Below, piece by piece: positions 58,769 through 64,000 of a DNA stretch of 64,000 nucleotides. Every line of letters begins with the position of its first letter. Position 1 is the stretch's first letter. Below the pieces are notes generated by a model, which ran no database searches, was not told where the DNA came from, and saw only the letters and a program-made list of their open reading frames with translations. Position numbers and translations under genes: made by a program. The stretch is from Streptosporangium canum. Lineage in GTDB: Bacteria; Actinomycetota; Actinomycetes; Streptosporangiales; Streptosporangiaceae. The stretch lies in assembly GCF_900113865.1 (NCBI RefSeq), contig NZ_FOQY01000001.1:442877-506876 (forward strand). Reading direction: 5' to 3'.

Positions 58769-61700
58769 CTAACCGGCCAGCGCGCGGGCGGCGGCCGGGG
58801 TGAGGGCGGCGCCGTGCCGGTGGGCCAGGGTGAAGCGCGGCTCGCCCAGCCGCTCACGCACCTGTGCGGTGATGCGGTCGATGTCCGCCTGCTCGGCCGG
58901 CGCGACGCTCTGCCCGGCGCGGAGCGCGGAGGCGGCGCCGAGGAGCCGGGCGGCCTGCTCATGCCGCCCCAGCAGGTCAAGGGCGCCGGCCATGCCGTCC
59001 AGCGGAGCCGACAGCTCCCTGCCGCCGGAGAAGGCCGTGCCCAGGTCGAACGCCTCCCGGTGGCGGGCGAGCGCCTCCGGCCCGTCCCCGCGCCGCTCGG
59101 CGACGAAACCCAGCTCGCAGTGGATCATCGGCAGGTACGGCGGGGGCGTGCCCTCCACGGCCGTACCGGGACTGCGCTCCAGCACGGAACGCAGGTGCGC
59201 CTCGGCCTGGTCCAGCCGTCCCAGCCTGCGCAGCGAGAACGCCAGCCCCATCGTCGCGAACACCTCGCCCGCCCGGTTCCCCTGCTCGGCGTACAACCGG
59301 AGGCCGCGCTCGCAGGTCTCGGCCGCGACCGACAGATCCCCGCGTTGCAGCGCCAGCCAGCCGAGCCAGGCGACCCGCCCGGCCACCTCCGCCCACAGGC
59401 CCAGCTCCTCGGCCCAGCACAGGCCCTGGCGGTGCAGCCGTTCCGCCTCGGCGTGGTCTCCGGCCAGCTCGGCCAGCGCGCCCAGCCAGCCGGTGGCCTC
59501 CAGCTGCCCCCACCGGTCTCCCGCCTCGGCGAACAGCGCCGCGGCGCGCCCGGCGTCACGCCCCAGCCCGTCGAGGTCACCGCGGATGTGGGCCAGCTTG
59601 GCCCTGGTGGTCAGCGCGGCGGCGGTGCCCCACCGGTCGTCCAGCCGCTCGAACACCGGCAGCGCCTCGCCTACCAGCTCCTCCGCCGCCACCAGGTCAC
59701 CCAGGTCGCTGCCGGCATAGGCCAGGAACCAGGCGGCCCTGGCCCGCCCGCCGGGGTCGTCGTGCAGGCGCAACGCGACCTCTCTCCGCCGGTCGCGGTC
59801 GCCGTCGTCGCCGTCGCCGTACAGGAAGGCGATCCCGGCGTCCCACGCGAGCGCCCGCCCGCGCAGAGCCGGCTCACCGGAGTCGGGCACGGCCAGCGCC
59901 ACCGCGAACGACCGCCCGGCCTCGGCCAGCCTCCCCCGCAGGAACCAGTACCAGGCGAGGGCGTTGACCAGCCGCAACGCGGACTCGCCGGCCGGGACCG
60001 GGGGAACGGCCGGGCCGGCGGCGGTGGCGAGGGCCGCCCTGAGGTTGGCGGCCTCGGCGTCCAGCCGGCCCAGCCACTCGCGCTGGTCGGCGCCTCGCAG
60101 CCGCCGCTCGGCCTGCTCGGCCAGATCGAGGTAGTAGGCGAGGTGGCGGTGCCGTATCAGCTCCTCCTCGCCCGCCTCCCGCAGCCGGTCGGCGCTGTAG
60201 GCCGCGACGGACTCCAGCAGCCGGTATCTCGGCCCGGCCGGATCGTCGGTCATGACCACGAGCGAGCGGTCCACCAGGCGGGTCAGCGGGTCGAGCACGT
60301 CGTGCCCGCTGACGGCGGCGGCGGCCTCCAGCGTGCAGCCGTCGGCGTGTACGGCCAGCCGGCGCAGCACGGATCGCTCCGTCTCGCCCAGCAGCTCCCA
60401 GCTCCAGTCGATCATCGCCATGAGTGTCTGCTGACGCGGCGGCGCGCCCCTGTGCCCGGTGGCGAGCAGCCTGAAGCGATCATCGAGGCGGCGCACCAGC
60501 TCGCGTACGCCGAGAGAGCGCACGCGAGTGGCGGCCAGCTCCAGCGCCAGCGGGATCCCGTCGAGGCGGCGGCACAGCACGGCCACATCGGCCGCGTTCT
60601 CCTCGTCCAGCGTGAACCCCCGCGACGCGGCCCCCGCCCTGGCCACGAACAGCCGTACCGCCCCGGAGGCGGCCAGCTCGCCGAGACCCGCGTCCGGAGC
60701 GGCCACGTCCAGGGGCGGTACGTTCCACACCACCTCGCCGGGCAGCCCGAGCGGCTCCTGGCTGGTGGCCAGCACCCGCAGCCCCGGCGCGGCGGCCAGC
60801 AACCGCGCGACCAGCGCGGCCACCGGTTCGACGACGTGCTCGCAGTTGTCGAGGACGAGCAGCGTGCGGCGCCCGCGCAGTGCCTCGACGAGCCGGTCCG
60901 CGGGCTGCGCGCCCTCACTGATCCCGAGCACCGCCATGACGGCCTCGGCCAGCCTGGTCTCCGCGTCCACGGCGCCGGGCCGGTCGAGGACGGCCAGTTC
61001 GACGAACCACACCTCGTCGAGGCCGGCTGCGGCCTCGACGGCGAGCCTGGTCTTGCCGACGCCGCCGGGCCCGGTCAAGGTCACCAGCCGCTCGCCGGCC
61101 AGCCGCTCGCGCAGCTCGGCGACGGCGCTGTCCCGGCCGATGAGCGCGCCGAGCGGCGTCGGCAGATTCGTCCGGCCGGGGGACGGGGCGGGGGACGAGC
61201 CTGGGGACGGGTCGAGGGACGGGCCTGGGGACGGGCCGCCCGCGACGGACTGCGTGAGGACCTGCCGGTGCAGGGCGACAAGGTCCGGGCTGGGGTCCAG
61301 GCCGAGCTCCTCGGCCAGCACGGCGCGCAGGCGCTCGTAGCTGCCGAGCGCCTCGCTCTGGCGCCCGGACCGGTACAGCGCGAGGATGTGCGCGGCGCGC
61401 AGCCGTTCGCGCAGGGGGTGGGCGGCGACCAGCTCCCCCAGCTCACCGGCGAGCAGCGCGTGCTCGCCGAGCGCGAGCCGTACCTCGGCCAGCTCCTCCA
61501 CGGCGGCCAGCCGCCGCTCCTCCAGCCGGGCCGCCGCCGCGCGCGCGAACGGCGCGTCGGCGAAGTCGGCGAACGCGTTCCCCCGCCACAGGCCCAGCGC
61601 CCGTCCCAGCAGCTCGGCCCGCTCACCGGCGGCGGCCCGCCCGGCGGCTTCCAGCCAGGCGTCGAAGTCGACGGCGTCGGTCTCGGCCTTCAACAGGTAT

Positions 61701-61972
61701 CCGGCCGGCTGGTGGGACACGAGCTCACGTGCCCCCGGCTCGGCGTCCTCCAGCACGCGCCGCAGCTGTGACACCTTCGCCGACAGCGCGCCCGCCGGGT
61801 TGCCCGGCAGGTCGTCGCCCCACAGGTCGTCGATGAGCCGGTCGGCCGGCACCGGGCGGCCCTCGTGCAGGAGCAGGTCGGCCAGCAGCGCCCGGACCTT
61901 CAGCCCCGGCACCGCGACCGGCTCCCCCGCCGATGTCCACACCGCCACCGGCCCCAGCATCCCGAAGCGCAT
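58769..61972 (-). CDS. AfsR/BTAD-family transcriptional regulator with STAND ATPase
   Basis: The 1067-residue protein starts at ATG 61970-61972 (MRFGMLGPVAVWTSAGEPVA). Order: winged helix (1-95), BTAD (100-240), a Ser/Pro/Gly linker (247-266, PSPG-type repeats), NB-ARC with GPGGVGKT at 301-308 and TLLVLDNCEHVV, GIPLALELAATRVRSL, then TPR-like repeats. It is divergent from the FMN-reductase/DHFR-like pair with a 92-bp spacer, which suggests it regulates them. It closely resembles the regulator at 50058 in plan. Confidence 0.92.
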   Translation of the reverse strand: MRFGMLGPVAVWTSAGEPVAVPGLKVRALLADLLLHEGRPVPADRLIDDLWGDDLPGNPAGALSAKVSQLRRVLEDAEPGARELVSHQPAGYLLKAETDAVDFDAWLEAAGRAAAGERAELLGRALGLWRGNAFADFADAPFARAAAARLEERRLAAVEELAEVRLALGEHALLAGELGELVAAHPLRERLRAAHILALYRSGRQSEALGSYERLRAVLAEELGLDPSPDLVALHRQVLTQSVAGGPSPGPSLDPSPGSSPAPSPGRTNLPTPLGALIGRDSAVAELRERLAGERLVTLTGPGGVGKTRLAVEAAAGLDEVWFVELAVLDRPGAVDAETRLAEAVMAVLGISEGAQPADRLVEALRGRRTLLVLDNCEHVVEPVAALVARLLAAAPGLRVLATSQEPLGLPGEVVWNVPPLDVAAPDAGLGELAASGAVRLFVARAGAASRGFTLDEENAADVAVLCRRLDGIPLALELAATRVRSLGVRELVRRLDDRFRLLATGHRGAPPRQQTLMAMIDWSWELLGETERSVLRRLAVHADGCTLEAAAAVSGHDVLDPLTRLVDRSLVVMTDDPAGPRYRLLESVAAYSADRLREAGEEELIRHRHLAYYLDLAEQAERRLRGADQREWLGRLDAEAANLRAALATAAGPAVPPVPAGESALRLVNALAWYWFLRGRLAEAGRSFAVALAVPDSGEPALRGRALAWDAGIAFLYGDGDDGDRDRRREVALRLHDDPGGRARAAWFLAYAGSDLGDLVAAEELVGEALPVFERLDDRWGTAAALTTRAKLAHIRGDLDGLGRDAGRAAALFAEAGDRWGQLEATGWLGALAELAGDHAEAERLHRQGLCWAEELGLWAEVAGRVAWLGWLALQRGDLSVAAETCERGLRLYAEQGNRAGEVFATMGLAFSLRRLGRLDQAEAHLRSVLERSPGTAVEGTPPPYLPMIHCELGFVAERRGDGPEALARHREAFDLGTAFSGGRELSAPLDGMAGALDLLGRHEQAARLLGAASALRAGQSVAPAEQADIDRITAQVRERLGEPRFTLAHRHGAALTPAAARALAG

Positions 61973-62064
61973 GCGGGCCACGATAGCCGGGCCGTAAGAC
62001 AACCGGAAAGATCCCGTAAAGCACCTCCGGCACAGTGGACTCACACGGCAGGAGGGAGGACGCG

Positions 62065-62673
62065 ATGAGCGGGCAGACCGGGCAGGCCGCCCCGTTGCGG
62101 GTCGCGGTGATCATCGCCAGCACCAGGAGCGGGCGGTTCGGGCCGACCGTCGCGGGCTGGTTCGCCGGCCGGGCGGCGCGGCGGAGCGATCTTGAGATCG
62201 AGATGGTCGATCTGGCGGAGACGGGCCTGCCGGAGCGGCTGGTGGACGAGGGCGAGCCGCGCCCGCCCCAGGTCGTCGCCCTGTCGGGGCGGCTGGCCGC
62301 GGCCGACGCCTTCGCCGTGATCACCCCCGAGTACAACCGCAGCTTTCCCGCCGCGCTCAAGACGGCCATCGACTGGTACTACGAGGAATGGCAGGCCAAG
62401 CCGGTCACATTCGTCGCCTACGGCCGCGACTCGGGCGGCCTGTACGCGATCGACCAGCTACGTCAGATCTTCACCGAACTACACGCCGCCGTCCTGAGCG
62501 ACGCCATCACGCTGCCCCGCTACTGGGAGCTGTTCGCCGCGGACGGCGGCTGGCCCAAGGCGTCGGCGGACTGCAACACCGCACTGCCCGCCGTCCTGGA
62601 CCGGCTGGCCTGGTGGGCCAGGGCCCTCCGGGACGCGCGGGCCGCACACCCCTACCCAAGGAGACAGTCATGA
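62065..62673 (+). CDS. NADPH-dependent FMN reductase
   Basis: The 202-residue flavodoxin-fold protein has VAVIIASTRSGRFGPTVAGW for FMN phosphate binding and ITPEYNRSFPAALKTAIDWY, the classic second motif. It should reduce FMN or quinones with NAD(P)H. The ATG has a GGAGGGAGGA site. Its stop overlaps the next ATG by four bases, so the two products are made together, perhaps one supplying reduced flavin or nucleotides. Divergent from a BTAD regulator. Confidence 0.92.
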   Translation: MSGQTGQAAPLRVAVIIASTRSGRFGPTVAGWFAGRAARRSDLEIEMVDLAETGLPERLVDEGEPRPPQVVALSGRLAAADAFAVITPEYNRSFPAALKTAIDWYYEEWQAKPVTFVAYGRDSGGLYAIDQLRQIFTELHAAVLSDAITLPRYWELFAADGGWPKASADCNTALPAVLDRLAWWARALRDARAAHPYPRRQS

Positions 62674-63206
62674 GGAAGATCATCGCTTCCACGTTCAGCA
62701 CCCTCGACGGCTTCATCGACGAGCCGCACACCTGGTCCATGGAGCACAACAACGACGAGTGGGCCGCGTACTCCAGTGGCCAGCTCTCGGAAGCGGGCGC
62801 GCTGCTCATGGGCCGGGTCACGTTCGAGGGGATGGCCCAGACCTGGCCGGCCATGCCCAGCAACCCGTTCGTCGACAAGATCAACTCGATGCCGAAGTAC
62901 ACCGTCTCGTCGACGATCGACAAGAGCGACTGGGCCAACTCCACCGTCATCCCCGCCGCCGACCTGGTGCCGGCGATCACCAAGCTGAAGGAGGAGCCCG
63001 GCGGCGACATCATCGTCTGGGGCTGCGGCCGGCTCACCGACGCGCTGCTGGAGGCCGGCCTGATGGACGAGTACAGGATCTGGGTCTACCCCGTGGTGCG
63101 CGGGCACGGGCAGCGGTTCTGGAGCGAGGGCCTCTCGGCGAAGCTGTCGCTGACCGAGGCGCGGACCTTCGGCCAGGTGGTGCTGCTCGACTACCGGACC
63201 ACCTGA
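62670..63206 (+). CDS. Dihydrofolate reductase family protein (RibD-like domain)
   Basis: The 178-residue protein (MRKIIASTFSTLDGFIDEPH) has the DHFR/RibD C-terminal fold, with LLMGRVTFEGMAQTWPAM and GGDIIVWGCGRLTDALLEAG as the NADPH-binding segments. These YwjB/YyaP-like proteins are reductases of uncertain substrate, usually not true DHFR. Its ATG overlaps the upstream stop, with AAGGAGA inside the upstream gene. A terminator follows about 100 bp after the stop. Confidence 0.9.
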   Translation: MRKIIASTFSTLDGFIDEPHTWSMEHNNDEWAAYSSGQLSEAGALLMGRVTFEGMAQTWPAMPSNPFVDKINSMPKYTVSSTIDKSDWANSTVIPAADLVPAITKLKEEPGGDIIVWGCGRLTDALLEAGLMDEYRIWVYPVVRGHGQRFWSEGLSAKLSLTEARTFGQVVLLDYRTT

Positions 63207-63306
63207 CCGGGTCCCCCGGGCCCGCGCCACCACGGGCTTCCGTACGGCCGGAGCCGCGTCGGGCCTTCCGCCGCGAGGCGCCCCGCACACCGCTACGCGA
63301 CCATCG

Positions 63307-63337
63307 AACCCCCGCCGGGACACCTCAGGCGGGGGTT
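63307..63337 (+). terminator. Terminator for the reductase operon
   Basis: AACCCCCGCC (63307-63316) pairs perfectly with GGCGGGGGTT (63328-63337) around an 11-base loop, followed by TCGGCGCTT. It lies about 100 bp after the DHFR-like gene. Confidence 0.8.
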
Positions 63338-63470
63338 TCGGCGCTTCCGCGCGGCGCCGTACGGGGTGCTCCCCGCCGCGCGGGCGGGTGAGGGGCGGCG
63401 GGAAGGGTGCGTGCCGACCGGACCATGACAGAGCCGGTTCACGCCGGCACATAGCGCGGTGGGTGAGGGT

Positions 63471-63950
63471 TTACCAGGTCTCGCCGGCGAGCGTCTGCCG
63501 GGTGCGTGCCATCAGGTCCACCCGGTTGACGCCGGCCAGGGCCAGCGCGCGAGGTACAGCGCCGATCTCGGCGCCCAGGACGCCGAGCAGCAGATGTGCG
63601 GGACGCAGGTCCTTCTTGCCGGTGGAGGCGGCGAAGCCTCGTTCGAGCGCGAGTCGCGCCGAGGCGCCCATCTTCGGTGGTTCGGGGGCAGGGCTCGGCT
63701 TCGGGAGGTCGAAGGCGGTGAGGTTCACTCCGACCGCGTCCAGGCTGTGCTCGAACTCGCGGTCGAGCGCCTCCCTGATCGCCTGCCGTCCGAATCCCGC
63801 CGTGGTCAGTACGCGGTAGGCGGCGGTGCCCTCGTGGGCGGCGAGCGCCAGGAGGAGGTGATGGGCCTCGGTCGCCGCCGAGCCGTCCTCCCGCGCCTCC
63901 GCCGCCCCCTCCTCCATGATCGCGTTGATGTAGTGGTCGATCGCGCTCAT
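63471..63950 (-). CDS. Clp N-terminal domain protein
   Basis: The 159-residue protein contains two Clp repeat-like helical blocks: residues about 2-60 (with ATEAHHLLLALAAHEGTAAY) and 90-155 (with DLRPAHLLLGVLGAEIGAVP). These domains in ClpA/ClpC bind substrates or adaptors, but there is no AAA+ ATPase here. The ATG has a GAGGAGA site and overlaps the stop of the gene entering from the window edge. Stand-alone Clp-N proteins may modulate ClpC or act with a neighbouring regulator. Confidence 0.87.
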   Translation of the reverse strand: MSAIDHYINAIMEEGAAEAREDGSAATEAHHLLLALAAHEGTAAYRVLTTAGFGRQAIREALDREFEHSLDAVGVNLTAFDLPKPSPAPEPPKMGASARLALERGFAASTGKKDLRPAHLLLGVLGAEIGAVPRALALAGVNRVDLMARTRQTLAGETW

Positions 63951-64000
63951 CGTCGTCTCCTCAGCGTGACGCCGGCGGCGATGAGCCGCTTGGCGTGCTT
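63947..64000 (-). CDS. C-terminal end of an unidentified gene (cut by window edge)
   Basis: The minus strand has an open frame ending KHAKRLIAAGVTLRRRR with a TGA that overlaps the ATG of the Clp-N gene (ATGA). The tight overlap and basic tail suggest a real upstream gene in the same operon, but only 17 codons are visible and the product cannot be named. One other frame is closed within 40 bases. Confidence 0.4.
   Translation of the reverse strand, partial: KHAKRLIAAGVTLRRRR

Overview
The window comes from a high-GC Gram-positive actinomycete. The gene order and protein sequences fit the Streptosporangiaceae or a close relative (Streptosporangium or Nonomuraea type); this is inferred from content, not from a database match. 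Coding strands are strongly GC-biased at third codon positions, GTG starts (and one TTG) are frequent, and most genes have GGAGG-type ribosome binding sites.

Region 1 (1-20.9 kb) is the conserved transcription/translation block. It is read almost entirely on the minus strand: tRNA-Trp, secE, nusG, rplK, rplA, an LppX/LprG-type lipoprotein, rplJ, rplL, an Mce-system ATPase (MceG type), two Mce-associated membrane proteins, rpoB, rpoC, rpsL, rpsG, fusA and the start of tuf. Internal control signals are visible: an L10 leader with its own promoter, a likely rpsL promoter, and strong hairpins after rplL, rplA, nusG, rpoC and the lipoprotein gene. An aspartate-aminotransferase-type gene faces away from this block.

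Region 2 (21-30 kb) holds a cluster of STAND (NB-ARC-like) ATPases with C-terminal helical repeats but no recognisable DNA-binding domain. Three are intact. One (24.5-25.3 kb) has lost its whole ATPase core, which is replaced by a hexanucleotide microsatellite. An adenosine-deaminase-type gene sits inside the cluster on the opposite strand.

Region 3 (30-48.7 kb) is mixed metabolism and cell surface: a methyltransferase, a large acyl-CoA dehydrogenase, a tiny stand-alone gene for a proline/arginine-rich peptide, a thiolase whose 3' end is repeated downstream, a surface-protein/class-F-sortase/DUF2079 operon, a methyltransferase and MFS pair, a STAS protein, a WYL regulator, a secreted glycerophosphodiesterase-type protein, an alpha/beta hydrolase, a DUF1876 protein, a secreted Arg/Gly/Tyr repeat protein and a DHA2-type exporter. 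The glycerophosphodiesterase gene and the Arg/Gly/Tyr repeat gene share a conserved 5' leader of about 85 nt with a hairpin just before the start codon, perhaps the most novel signal here.

Region 4 (48.8-64 kb) is accessory and regulatory: two large BTAD/AfsR-like regulators, each next to redox genes (a flavin monooxygenase; an FMN reductase plus a DHFR-like reductase), a Tat-exported CotA-like multicopper oxidase in an AT-richer pocket, a truncated alpha/beta hydrolase divergent from a CGNR zinc-finger regulator with a clear four-half-site operator, a sulfotransferase-like gene, a small lipocalin-like protein and a Clp-N domain protein. Small tandem repeats recur throughout the intergenic regions, including two places (fusA, thiolase) where the 3' end of a gene has been tandemly copied.
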